Source: Phoronis australis
Lineage: Eukaryota; Phoronida; Phoronidae
Reading direction: 5' to 3'
NCBI GenBank assembly: GCA_002633005.1
Contig: NMRA01000044.1
Coordinates: 526,594-590,593, forward strand
DNA: 64,000 nt
In this document: positions 34,528-47,500 of the stretch, in pieces
Numbering within the stretch: the first letter of the stretch is position 1
Layout: each line of letters begins with the position of its first letter
Made by a program: the position numbers and the translations under genes
Notes under the pieces: generated by a model
Database searches by the model: none
Seen by the model: the letters and a program-made list of their open reading frames with translations, nothing else
What the model was told of the DNA's origin: nothing

Positions 34528-37149
34528 CTAAACATAAAAAGTATAGAGTGTTCTAGACGTTATGGTTTCATTCCAGGGCTTGTGACCACCAAATTTTACT
34601 CAAGGCTAGACTTGGAAATTGACCTTCATTGCGGGAAAATTGAAAGTTTACTGGAAGCTTGCCATGGGATTGGACAAATGTTTTGAGTTCAGTCAGACTG
34701 AGACTCAGGAAGTTAAACAATCAGGCACCATGGTTTGAGTAAAGATTTAAAAGTTTACTGGAAGCGAGTCATGTAATTGGACAATTTTTTAGCTGAGTTT
34801 CGAGTATAGGAATTAAACTCATGCACTGATTTTACAGTGTAATATTGGAAAAATGTTCTCAAATTGTTTTCCAGAAATTGCGGAACCAACTGCTTCCTCC
34901 ATAAGGGAATTGAAATTGCCAGATTACTGTGAAACTTGCCACACATATAGAAAATGAAGATCCAGGACGCCAGCTATAAGACCTTATACAAAAAAACAGT
35001 GCCTCTTCTTTGAGGAGAAATTCTTGGTTCTCATCTTGGCAGCCACTGTGACATCTTTTCTAAGTTGGACAGAATTAATTCCCCAGTAGACAAAAACAGC
35101 TAGTTCCATAAAGTTGACGAAATTATTCAAGTACTAATAAGACGCTCTGTAGCAGAACAGATTTGCATCAGTGCAGGACTTCATTTGAATGAATGACTGC
35201 AACCTAACCTGAGACATTTTATGTCCAAGATTAAGAGTCCGTAATACTACAAAACCCAGGTCAAACTATTAAAGCTGCTGTAACTGGACTTCTGTCACAC
35301 AACAGTTTTGTTTTGGACCATACAGCTGGTACAGAATCACTGATAATAAGCACCTTACTCAAATTAGAGAGCTTTGGATTCTGGGCTAGAAAAGAGCTGA
35401 GTCTGTTATTGCTTAAGACCAGGCTAAAAATGGTGGTCGTCACAGTGGGTCATTCTAAGTGCCAGAATGAAAAATCAAACCTGTTGACAAGACTCTGTCA
35501 AGAAATCTCAAATTCAAAACCATATGGTATACAACACTATAACATACATTAAATACTCTCAGAGGTGTCAGGATTTTTCCTGTAGTGGGCGCTATTGCCC
35601 AAGCATTCTGTGCCACCTGAGAACAACTGCGGTCAAGCTGTCATGTCGTCTGCAAATATCAGTGAACATGTGCAGCATTACCGCTATAATCTACAATAAT
35701 TCTCAGTGAAAGAAGCCATATCTTTCATTTTACAGTAGTCCAAATCCTGTTGCTTTTATAGTACTCATGCTATTGCTAGATTCTATGTCAAAATGCGTGC
35801 ACTCAATGCTGTGGCGTTTCTTAACTTAGCCTTAGAGGGATTGCCTAAGAACAAGTGGAATCCAAAAGCGCTTAAGTTGAGCAATATGTAGTGTAGCAAA
35901 GGAAATAATTTTAAGCTGAGAAAGCACAGATACGAAGGGTTTTGAGTGACTTTTTTGTTGGGATATGAAAGTACGACATGAAAATATTATCAAAGTAACT
36001 CGTGAAGCAAACAGATTATGGGCTCTTCAATTTATTAGCTTCACAGCTTGTGACAATGAAAAATACTGAATCCGCTGAACTCCTTTCAATAAAAACCATG
36101 TTGACATTCGTAATTCATACTTGTTACCAAGAGCAGCAGTTTGTTTTTATGTTTATGTGCGTGTCTGTGCGTGTTTGTTAAGTGTGTGCATGCATGCATG
36201 TATGAACATCTCTTGTTGACAGATTTCAGAGTTGTTTTTACAGGTGCTCATCTTTGCCCAAATGAGCAATCAATCAGATTTGAGATGGCTTAGTATCTTC
36301 ACGGCTTCCACCTTCTTTTTGTCTTCCGTCTAAGGCCTAGTCTACAATGCACAAGTCTAATTACATACTGGCATATTCGATTCTGGCTGGAGGTTGAACA
36401 GAATATGACATTTTTAGGCCTCTACATGTTTATTTGTTATAGCATCATGTACAAAAAATAAGCAGAAACACATCCTCGGACACAGGGACAGTTGCATAAA
36501 ACAAGAATTCATCTTTCTTCAGTTATTCTAGTACTTCTATTTTCGTGTATGTTTATAAATTAAAATTTGTTTTCCACTTTGAAACAAAAACGCAAAGCAT
36601 TTGGCCTAGGTTGCAGAAAACGGGATCAAAGACGTAATCCCTATTGAGTCTTCATGCTATCTTATGCAACCGGGCCCAGAGCTTTGCCACTGAAGTCACC
36701 AGTGACCCATATACACAGACCTGTGAACTCTCATGCTATTAGCTCGATTCACTTTTTTTACACAAAATCATGATCTCTTGTCGTTGTGCATTAATCTCAC
36801 GTCTATTTAATTTTCTAGAAAACAAATCCAACTTAAAAACCTTGACTGACTCTGACTTCTTTGGAAAATGTGATCAACCAGCGTTGTGTCCAGGATACAT
36901 GGATTATACTTGGTTTCAAAGTCTATTGCAAAATATTTTCATATTCAGGAGTCAGGGACAAATATCCTCCGTCCCCTGTGCGGCCCGCAATAAATTACAG
37001 CTTCGCGCGTATTCATTACAAGTAAATAAAGAATTGAAAAATGAAAGCGTTTATGTTCTATTGAATATTGATCAAATATTTGGCAAAATCTTTCACCTGG
37101 AAGAGTTCACCAAAGTTCATAAATATGAATGAAATACAGCAAACTATAA

Positions 37150-37185
37150 TAGTAATAACAATAATAATAATAATAATAATAATAA
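37150..37185 (+). repeat. AAT microsatellite
   Basis: Run of (aat) triplets, about ten units with one impurity near the start. Confidence 0.95.
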
Positions 37186-37544
37186 ACTTTAGTTATAGAG
37201 GATAAAATACAATGGATTTAAAAACATGCTTTAGCCAAAAGCTAATCTGCAGCATGGCCCTCTCCCAGGAATAAATTAAAATTAAAATTAAACTAAATTA
37301 ATCTGACTGCTACGATCCTCCTCTTCATCGAATTTTTTTACGGAAGCAAAGCAACTACCATGCGGGATGCACGGGAGAAATGAGCCGTCTTCACTTATCA
37401 ACCGCAGTAGAAACCAGATGGCACTGTGTGCCACATGCAACAGGTTTTCAACATGGCATAACGCATCTATAATGTTTTATCTATGACCATAGTTGGTACA
37501 TCAAACCTGAAACAAGATTGGAAATCCGGACATAGAAAGGGTAC

Positions 37545-38160
37545 AATCACTTTCTTTACTAATCTCATCATGTGTAATTTAAACAGGCGATAGACCAAAT
37601 CAGGTCAGCGAATAAGAGGTTTTCATCACATCAAAAATACATTTTACACTTAAAAATGTGCTTACTTTCTTCAGCGATGCTTTCTGGTTCTACACATATC
37701 TATGATGAAGCATGTCTATGGGAATTAAAATGACTTTGGCAAAAAAATTCCAACTCCACTTTTCTGGTCACCGTTAAGTTTTTCACCACGGTGCAATAAC
37801 CAGACGAGACTTTCAATTGACGTCACATGAGTTACGTAAGGATTACCGCGAGACTGAACGAGGCGCGTGACCTTGCAAAATGTAACATGGTAAGACATCT
37901 GGTGGAATTTGTAAGATTTGTGTCCCTTGGACATTTTGTTCATCAACAAGTATGATTTTGTGTAATCTCAACAAAATGGCACCAATGAGGGAAGCTCGAA
38001 CGAACCACCACAGATTATCATGGATACGTTCAAATTATGTTGACCAAATTGTCTTCTAAGTCACAGTATACGTTAACTATAACTCAATGTGTATATATAA
38101 TATATATGCATGTTCCATTCGATGTTTTTTGCTGTATTTTGAGATGAGTAATTTTTTTGT
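37545..38160 (+). repeat. Direct repeat flanking the palindromic satellite, left copy
   Basis: About 0.6 kb matching 40270-40875 in the same orientation. Shared blocks include gtgcttactttcttcag, aattccaactccactttt, ttggtcaccgttaa (tctggtcaccgttaa here) and gtaagatttgtgtcccttgg. The copies are diverged, with several indels. The pair could be a segmental duplication or remnant long terminal repeats, but no TG..CA ends or target duplication were seen. Confidence 0.8.
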
Positions 38161-38201
38161 AAGTGGTCGATCATGAAAGATGTAATAACAATGTGAATTG
38201 C

Positions 38202-38250
38202 ACTCTCTCTCTCTCTCCCTCCCATCCTCCCTCCCTCTCTCCCTTCTTCA
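38202..38250 (+). repeat. CT-rich pyrimidine tract
   Basis: A (ct)n run grading into ccctccctcc, an interrupted pure-pyrimidine stretch. Confidence 0.9.
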
Positions 38251-38499
38251 GAATAGTTATAGTTCAAACTATTCTTGATACTCCTCTTAACTTGCTCGCA
38301 TGTACATATTACTTTAGTTAAATCCAAGCTGACAGTGAAGTAAGGCAAGGAAATTCCAAACACATGTCTTACATTTAGCTCATGTGAACTTGGAAAAAGT
38401 TTAGAGCTGACACCACGGAAAACTTCTTCCAAACCAAATCCATCTACTTTAATTTGTAATATTTTGCGCTGTAATGGTCCCAAACATTACTACAGGAGG

Positions 38500-39850
38500 C
38501 TCATCTGGTCGCGATTTGACGGATCGGAAAGTTGTCCGTCCATCCGACCTGTCACACACTTTAAATGACCTTAAGAGTGCATGATCAAGGTACATAAGAC
38601 CACGGGTTTTAAATGTCTTAGAAAGTGTGGTTGAGAAGCATAATTTGTGTCTGAAGTCATAGAACATGTACAATTATCATCCGTCTGACCACGCACTTTA
38701 AATGGATTTGAGAGTGTGTGGTCCACGTGAATAATTTTTTTCCATATGACCACAGGCTTTAAATGTCCTACAGCATGGTGGGGGCGTTAAACCACCACCA
38801 CGCCATTTTGTTTGAGTCATGAAATGCATATGGTCGGACGGACAATTTTCGTTATCCGACCACCCACTTTAAATGGCTTTGAGAGTGCGTGGATAACTAT
38901 TGTCCACACGACCCCGGACTGAGAGAGCGTGGCAGTGGTGGTTTAATGTGGTCTATAAGACTACCAAACAATTTAGTTTGAATCACAGAACCTAGAGGGT
39001 CGGACGTATAACTTTTGTCCATCCAAGCAAGCACTTTCTACATAGAGAGCGCGTAATCCAAGCACATAGTTTTGTCCACAGGACCATGGCCTTAAAATGG
39101 CTTGCAGAGGGCAGGTGATAGTTTTTGTGCATAGAACCACGGGCTTTAAATGTCTCAGAAAGCGTGACGTGGGCATTTAAATTTTCCCTGTACAATCACC
39201 ATACGATGTTGTTCGTGTAACAGAACGCGTGTGGTAAGGCCGAAAATTTTTATCCAGAGATGACCTCGTGCTTTAAATCGACATAGTGACTGTAAGGTCC
39301 ACTGACAAGTGTTTATTTTTTAGCAATATGATTATAACACGATTTTGTTCAAGTCATAGAACGTATATGGTGGGACGGAAATCTTTGTTCATCACGACTG
39401 GCTTATTTTTTGTGTTTATGATCACGAGGTAACTTAGATAAGGTCTGGTCCAAGAGGTTGAACTTTGTCTAAGCGACCACGCGCTTAAAATGACTTAGTG
39501 AATGTAAGGTCCACTGGCAGGTGTTCATTTTTTAGCAATACCACTATCAAGCGATTTTGTTCGAGTCATAGAACGCATATGGCTGGATGAACAATTTTGC
39601 CCTTACCCAGTGATGGACTTATTTTTGTGTTTATGATCACGCGGTAACTTAGTTAACGTGTGGTACAAGTGGGTAATTTTTGTCCATACAACCACGCACT
39701 TGTGACATAGAGAGTGCGTGGTCTAAATAGACAATTTGTGTCCATGCGACCACGCGCTTCAGTTTGAGTGCTGGTATTTATAATATATGGTAGAGGGGAA
39801 GAATTTTGCTCGTATGACCACGCACTTTAAATACCCTAGTTGGAAGGCAT
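38500..39850. repeat. Decayed satellite of small palindromes
   Basis: Many diverged copies of a unit with a dyad: gaccacgcact, then tttaaatg, then agagtgcgtggtc. Clear examples are 38687-38723 and 39691-39723, where ccacgcact and agtgcgtgg pair perfectly. Larger blocks (with words like gttcgagtcatagaacgcatatgg) recur every few hundred bases, so the array has a higher-order structure. Confidence 0.8.
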
Positions 39851-40269
39851 ATTCGGATAATTACTGTCCATACCAGCTGGCTCTTCTTAATTTGAGTTAC
39901 ATAAAGCTCTGTAAAAGTGAGCAGACTGGCAGATGACACTGTAAACCAAAAAAAACTTCTGTCATTGAATTTTCCTATACATGTACACAATGTAGTCATC
40001 ATCCACAGGTGGTGCAATAATACAACCACATTCAACATGGTTTCTCCACAAATTAATCTAGTTTGGGAAATTTGTTAATATTTCTACTGCATACTGGAAA
40101 TTAGGAGAAGTCTTGACACCGCAAGATAAAGAAACACAGGCATATTTTACCGTGTAATGAAAACCTACTCAGATATGCGAGTATATATGAGGAAAAATCA
40201 AGGACCGTCGGGACCAGGCAACACATGGCCCCTTGGTTGGCTGGTTAGGGGCTAAATTACTTCCCATCG

Positions 40270-40875
40270 CTTTCTGTACTAATTTAATCCCATGTATTTT
40301 GAACAGGCTGTAAGCAAAATCCGTTCATTGATTAAGAGTTCTCACCTTGTCAAAAATACATTCTACACTTACAGCTGTCATTTAGAAAAGTGCTTACTTT
40401 CTTCAGTGATCCTTTCTGCTTCTACACATATTGCAGATGAAGAATAGCTACGAGAATTAAGGTGACTTTGGCAAAGAATTCCAACTCCACTTTTTTGGTC
40501 ACCGTTAACTTTTTCACCACCCACAAGTTAACCACAAGTATTAAAACTGAGTCACGTGAGTAAGGATCGCACCAGACTGGCACGTGACACTTGCAAAATA
40601 GCATGGGAAGATATCAGGTGAAATTTGTAAGATTTGTGTCCCTTGGACTTTTTGTTTGTCAACAGGCATGATTTCACATAACATCCTCAAAACAGAACGG
40701 GGTGAGAGAAATGCACGCGAACTGCGACAGATTTTCATGAATATGTTCAACTTATGATGTTGACTAAATTGTATCCAGAGTCATATTATGTGTTAATTAT
40801 AACTCCATAAGCATACATGCAAGTTTCATTCGATTTTATTTCTTGTATTTTGAAATAAGTAACTTTTAATGGGGA
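40270..40875 (+). repeat. Direct repeat flanking the palindromic satellite, right copy
   Basis: Right partner of 37545-38160, about 2.7 kb downstream, ending near the words taagtaac. A short frame after it (40886-41068) has no recognisable product. Confidence 0.8.
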
Positions 40876-41490
40876 TCACCCCCGTATGTCTGCGGCATTC
40901 ACTCAGGGTGATGTAAATACCTGGTCGGGATACATGTTTGTAACTTGCCTAGTGTACTGTGGCGGGTTTATAGCTTACAGTGCTGTATGTCATACGAGCG
41001 TGTATTACATGTACCAATGCCAAATACTAACGCCAGAAATGGTGAACATTTACCCTAATATAAAATGAAAACAACAAGAATACCTGCGGCATTATTTCTC
41101 TCCGGTATTTCTTTCGGGCAACGACTTACGCTACTGTTCCAACTTGTATCAAAATACTGCTGTGACTTTATAATAGTAATCTATTATGTTATTGGCTGCA
41201 TCGCTTTTTCTTCATAACTGAATTGTTGCTTTTTATTAACAGTATTTACAGTAAGTACCTAACTTTCACGTACATTAATACCTAACATTTATTGTATGGA
41301 TATAAATGCGAGAAACAAATAAATTGGCGGTTATCTCGTCTTGTCTTGTTATCTAGATAATGTTCTGTTGCCGTAGCACATCCGTAAAAATCATGTGATT
41401 TGCTCGAGTTCAGTCGCGGGTTCGCCCGTTGCAGTTTCGGTAGTCGTTTCCTTCTTTGTACTTGTAGCTCATGCGTTAACTATCACCATC

Positions 41491-41556
41491 ATGAACTCGA
41501 AGTTGAAAATATTGTGCCTTCTCTTACCAGTTGCATATTGTGGGCTGTTACCAAAG
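41491..41556 (+). CDS. ASAH1: ASAH1 exon 1, start codon and signal peptide
   Basis: ATG at 41491 opens 22 codons with a hydrophobic core ([14 protein letters not shown]), typical of an ER signal peptide, ending at donor gttt (41557). The GC-richer 41400-41490 is probably the 5' UTR and promoter. There is no other evidence for the start, but family length supports it. Confidence 0.85.
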
Positions 41557-44500
41557 GTTTGTATTTTGTAGCCAGCTAAGACAGCTGCCTGAGATCATAT
41601 TATGCCATAATATGATCTCAGGCAGCTGGCTGTGTTTTGACCATAATATTATTATGGTCAAAATACAGCTAGCATTGCCATTGAAGCACTGTTTTCAAAA
41701 CGAAGACGGACTTTTCTTCCTTACAAAAGGCAGAGAATGACGCAAGAAAATGACGCTTATTAGATTGTTTTTCACTTCAACGGATGCAATGGCAAGGTGA
41801 GTGCCATTTGACTCCCAGATTTTGCATGCACTCCCCCCGGTTGTTAGCTAGATACATGTTTATGTATATAATCGGGATACTACTACTAGTACCTGTCGTC
41901 GTCAGCCACCAATGGTCGTCTGCCATCTTCTTTCGCATGCAGCGCAGCCACGCGGGACTTAGCGTTCCAGTCTAGAGTGCTCATCTGCACATTAGGTATT
42001 AAACTTTTGGGAGTGACACGCATCGAAGAACTGAGACGAAAATCGGTGCATTTACCGACTGTTTTTGAAACCACATAAAAACTTTTTTTGTTCATTTTCA
42101 GAAGATATATTCGAAATTAAATTTTCTTCAGAGGGAACAAGGAACAACACAGGGATTGTTCATGCAATGTATCTATTTGTCCCAGGCACTAACCGACGCC
42201 TGTTAGGCCAAAGGAAAAACGCAGCAGATGAGTGCAACATGCTGGGTGCTTAACAGTTTCGGTCCATTCCTTGGTCATGAAAATATTGTCCACTTGTTTT
42301 TTATTGCAAAGCACAGTACTGAGCTCAACATTTATGTTGAAATTTTTGGTTAAGGCATTTTGGATTTATTTGAAGAAAATTAAAATACTTGAAATGATAG
42401 ATAATAAGTAAAACATTGACTTTATTTCACTATATTGCATTGTTACATACAACACAGCATGGCATAATTAAAAATAAAGAGATTGAGCAATAAATGCAAA
42501 TGCAAATTAGGTATTTATTTATTTATTTATGATTGCAGAAGCCTGTTAAAGGTGAGAAAAAATCAAACAATATGATATTGGATAATTTATTAGAACAACT
42601 GTATCGAGGTTCAATGATTAACTTCCACCAACCAAGTCTCAAAGGGTTACAGTTCTGTTTTGGCTGGCAAGGTGTTAACAGAGAATGAAGAGAAACTGAA
42701 AAAAGACAGCAGAGACAGTGTTAAGAACAACAAGAGTAAAAGGTCACAAACTGAAAATAAGTCAGGTCTATCTGGAATAAGACAATCGCGATTTATTTTC
42801 CAGAACTGAAATTCTGAACCAATTTTAATCAATTTATATATCGATGTCATACCATTTATACAGTTTGTGGTTGAATTAAAATTGTTGTAAACCTTTTTCC
42901 ACTATTTTCTTGGCCTTTTTCTGCATGGTTTTCTGTTCTTTCAAAAGGCGGCAGCATATGACGACCATAGGGGGTCATTATAAATGGCTGCCGAAAAGCA
43001 GTGCACAGCTGAAACAACTCGACATTAATAATTTAGAAAACTTTTGAATCGACGAATACTATGTATTTGTGAGAGTTAAATCAAATCCTATTCAGAGCAT
43101 AACTTTCAAGTGGAATAATTGGGTGAGTATGACAACAAGCCAGTTTTATGCTTAGGCGGATGACCATTGGGTTCCCGAGTGTATTGTGTTTCACACCAAG
43201 GTGATGAGCAAAACTACCCTGGCTGTGTGAAATTCTGGGCTCTAACAGAGCTTAACACACAGTGGTACCAAGCTGTATTTTGGTGATAGTCTTCATACAG
43301 CTAGCCGGCTGGCTAGATGCAACCATGAATGAAAACGAATTGTTAGCTTCTTGATGACATTTAGCTGTTTACAACTGAACTTCAAATTACTGTGTTAATT
43401 CCTTTTTTCAGCCTGTCGAGGAATGTGTGTCGGGAAAGTACCCACCTACAGAAAAAAGGTTTGTAGAAATTATAGTGTGAAACTGAAACTCCGATGGTGT
43501 GATCAGCTTGTTCTGAAAGCTACTTATGGAATAGCTCTACCACTGTTTTAACTAGTTCAATCAAAAACAGCACCCTTCTTCATGTCTGAGATTGTGAAAA
43601 CTAGTATTGAAGTGGCACTGATACAAACCTGTGGGAAAAGATTTTAATACAAAACTAAGGTTAAGTAGGGTCTTATCTACAAGTGCATTTACTAGGAAAA
43701 TGTCTACAAGACTGGAAATGTATGCTGTAAATTATATTTTCTGAGAATAGTTCTAAAGTCGATAGTCTTGGATTTTTAACAGACTCTGGGCAACTTTATA
43801 ATTGTGATTGACTGAGTCAAGCGATTGTGTCTTCGTAGTAAAATGTAGCAAATGAAGGAAAATAATTCATTATTATGGATATGGCCGAATTTCAATTGAT
43901 ATAAACATTCAAGATGAAATCTCAAAAGATGGTTGTTACAGTTTTGTAAAATAATAATGTCAGTTTCATTTTATGCTACATTTGATTTTTTTAATTGAAA
44001 TTCTAAAAGAACTATTTTTGATAACCCACCATGAAAAAGTGGAACATTTTAAAACAAGTCCTAATGGAGTTTTAGAGAACAGCAGATAAAGCATTGATAA
44101 CAAAAAGTTTCATAAGAATCCAACCAGCCATTGCTGTGATACGATGTTTTGGAGTTAGCCAGATTTTGGACATTTTTCAAGGAATGATCCTTCTTAACCT
44201 TAAACAATCTTCTTTGCCATTACCATATGACAAGTTTAAATGCAAATTTTTGTCATGGCTGTCTTTTTTGAGGTTTGAAACCAAGTGTTGAAGCTGTAAA
44301 ATGTTTCGGTAGAAATTGATAGATGACGCATGCCAAAAGTTAAGTTGTTTAATCTTACAGTCACCAAGTGGGGTGGTACAAGGTTAATTTAGATCTTCCA
44401 CCACAAGAGAGATGGAATGAAGTGGTGAAAGGGCGAGCAATACAGGTAAATACTGTTTCATTGAATAGGGTCAACGTAGAAATTAAATCCTTTTTAAAGT

Positions 44501-47500
44501 ATTGAAGAAGACTGGAATTAGAGTTTCTGCTTTATCTTTCTATGCAGCTCTTTAAAAGTTTCAGTCAATCTGTGACCATTTTGAAATCAAGATAGCAATC
44601 AAAGCAGTTTCAGGCTAACCTTTTCTTGAAGAAATTGAAAAATGATGACATTTACCAAGTTTAATTTTGTATTGTGTTATGTTATTCTGGGTTTTGGATA
44701 TTTTCAGTCTTCCAGCCAGCGATTTAATGTAGTTAGAAAAAGAACTGTTTCGAAAGATTGGAATTGCAATTCTATTTTTACTCACAGACACCAGGCTATA
44801 CAGGTCAACAGAAATTATAGACATCAAAAGGTACTGCTTGGGTTTTTAAGGTCCCAGCACATATTCATGTTGTGAGTAACATTTCACGGTTGGTGTTTTT
44901 AGATTAGAGGACTTCTGGCTGCTTTCAAGAAGTTTGTTGCTGGATTCAGTCCTGAGTTAGAGAAAAAGCTCTTCGACTTTGTGGACAAAGATGTTGTGAG
45001 TATTACATTGCAAATTGTCAGCTGTGTTTGTTTTTCTTAAAGCACACCTGCCTACTTTCACTGTTATGTGGGAGCTGGGCATATGAGTAAGTAGTTGCAT
45101 TTTTCTTACAATGTCCTGAATTGATCTCACCACAAATCAGTGTGATATTAGTATAAACTAAATTTGGCTAAGCTTGGTCAAGATTAATAGTACTCTGTCA
45201 CCTTATTGATATTTTTGTCTAAACTTAAATTTCCTTTCTTTCTTACTAACCATTGCTTGATTAACTTGGAAAATAAAATACTGCTGATGTATAAGGCAAA
45301 ACAGGCTTGTCAAAAATTCTTGAATATTCTTAGTGGGCCAGTTATCTGTTAAGACATTGCATTCCAAGCTTGGAGAACCATGCCTCTTGGTAACCATTCG
45401 TTTGCAGTCTTAAATATAATTGCTCGTCAGTAACATAATTCAAGCTTACTGTCCTTAGCAAATTCTATCAACAAGCAAAACTCAGTTTCTCACTGACTAA
45501 TGATCAAATAAACGTATCCAATGACCTGTTCACTCGAGACAATGTATCGTTTGCGGTACTGTCAAGTACAGCTATAAAATCAGAGAATCCGGATCTGTCC
45601 TCCAAGCACTGAAGTCTGGAAAAAAACCTGAATTAAATGAACTGTCGTCTGCCTTGACCTCTCTGTGCAGAAATCACAACATGACACTGCAATGAATCCC
45701 CTCGCATTATAATGTGCATGGAAATGAAATGGCAGACACACTCGCAAAACAAGGAGCACAAAAGGAACAAACAGAAAGAGGGACCAGCTACATTGAAGCC
45801 AAACCATCATCATGGCTGGGCAGAAAGAAAAATGGAACCACCAGCACCCAGAGTACAACATAACCGACCCATACTATCAGATGTCAAGAAGGGATCAGGT
45901 CATCATTTTTAGGTCGAGGACTGGCCACAATCAGCTCAGATGTCACCTTTTCAACAAATTCCGTATTGGCCTGTGGGAGCTGTGTCCATGCGATACGGAC
46001 AGCCAGACCACGGAATACATCTTCCAGGCATGCCCGTTGTATGAATTAAAGAGGAAAGAATTGTGCCCCTCCCCCTCCCCGCTTGACAAGAAACTCTACA
46101 GCAGCCTAGATGACCTGCAAAGGATGGCATCATTCATTGGCAGAACAGATTTGACCATTTGACAAACGAGAAGAAGAAATCAGAACATGTGTCAAGTTGC
46201 TAGCAAGTAGCTCATTGTTGAACCCTGAACAAGGTGGGCCAAATAGATCGAATAGTATTTGGTCAAGCTTAAATAAGGTTGTGTAGATTTGAGTTTGCTT
46301 AACATTTCAGTTATTCAAGTTCAATGAATTTAGCGTCATACTGTATTATAAGTTTGATGAAATGGTCACTTTTCCATAAGTTGGCTTCAAGCACTCGTGG
46401 CCCGATGTACTAACCAGTAACTCCATCTATTGTTTAGTCACGGTATTAGCCTATTTCTTGCCATATTGTTTTCAACACATTGACTGATGAGTCATGTCCC
46501 ATCACATTATTTATCGTGGTCTATAGCAATAACGAAATACCAATTCTTTCTAACCATCAAAATTACTTGTCATTTGAGAGAGGGGGAAATGCGAGAGATC
46601 CAATTTTATGACCTGAAGTGGTGTATCATAAGTTTATTGACATAATACCGCTGCATAACATTTTTAAATTCTGCTTAGAGGAAAAAACAGATGGTTGTAG
46701 CAATTGGTGTGGTTTCGTCTGGGCATTATGTTATTCTTGCTTACACTGTCCCACTACATCATTTTTGGAATTATTCATTTATTTACACCAACCTCTAACC
46801 TTTTTACTTTGGCATTAAGCTTGGTGTGAACAGACTGATAGATTTTAGAAATAATGTTTATTACATCACTACCTCAAAGCGGTTTTAGGAAATCAATGCA
46901 ACACGAAGTCCCTTGAAAAACGCGTAATTTGTTATTTTTATATTTCAGGGAAAGTTGTTGGATTCTCTTCCATATCCATTTGCTGATGAGTTGCGGGGCA
47001 TGGCCAAAGGTGCAAACATTAATGAGGGGGAGATAACTCTGTTTAATGTTTTCTATGAAATTTTCACTCTGTGCACGTCAGTCATCGCTCAAGATCCCAA
47101 CGGTAAATTGTATCATGCAAGAAACTTGGACTTCGGTCTCTTTCTGGGGTATGNTTGGAATGATCCTTCTTAACCTTAAACAATCTTCTTTGCCATTACC
47201 ATATGACAAGTTTAAATGCAAATTTTTGTCATGGCTGTCTTTTTTGAGGTTTGAAACCAAGTGTTGAAGCTGTAAAATGTTTCGGTAGAAATTGATAGAT
47301 GACGCATGCCAAAAGTTAAGTTGTTTAATCTTACAGTCACCAAGTGGGGTGGTACAAGGTTAATTTAGATCTTCCACCACAAGAGAGATGGAATGAAGTG
47401 GTGAAAGGGCGAGCAATACAGGTAAATACTGTTTCATTGAATAGGGTCAACGTAGAAATTAAATCCTTTTTAAAGTATTGAAGAAGACTGGAATTAGAGT

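Larger units (their letters stand above)
34528..41490. other. Region between ATOX1 and ASAH1 (divergent)
   Basis: About 7 kb between the 5' sides of two divergently transcribed genes, so it should contain both promoters and the missing ATOX1 start exon. No exon is convincing. ATG followed at once by gtagtt on the - strand near 37355 is a weak candidate start exon. The region contains a microsatellite, a pyrimidine tract, a palindromic satellite and two direct repeats. Confidence 0.6.

Noticed and set aside
36770-37132. 120-codon + strand frame between ATOX1 and ASAH1
   Set aside because: No family resemblance. It ends just before a microsatellite in AT-rich DNA where such frames occur by chance.
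47046-47267. Frame running across the N at 47154
   Set aside because: It joins the exon 5 end of one contig to intron 2 of another, so it is an assembly product.
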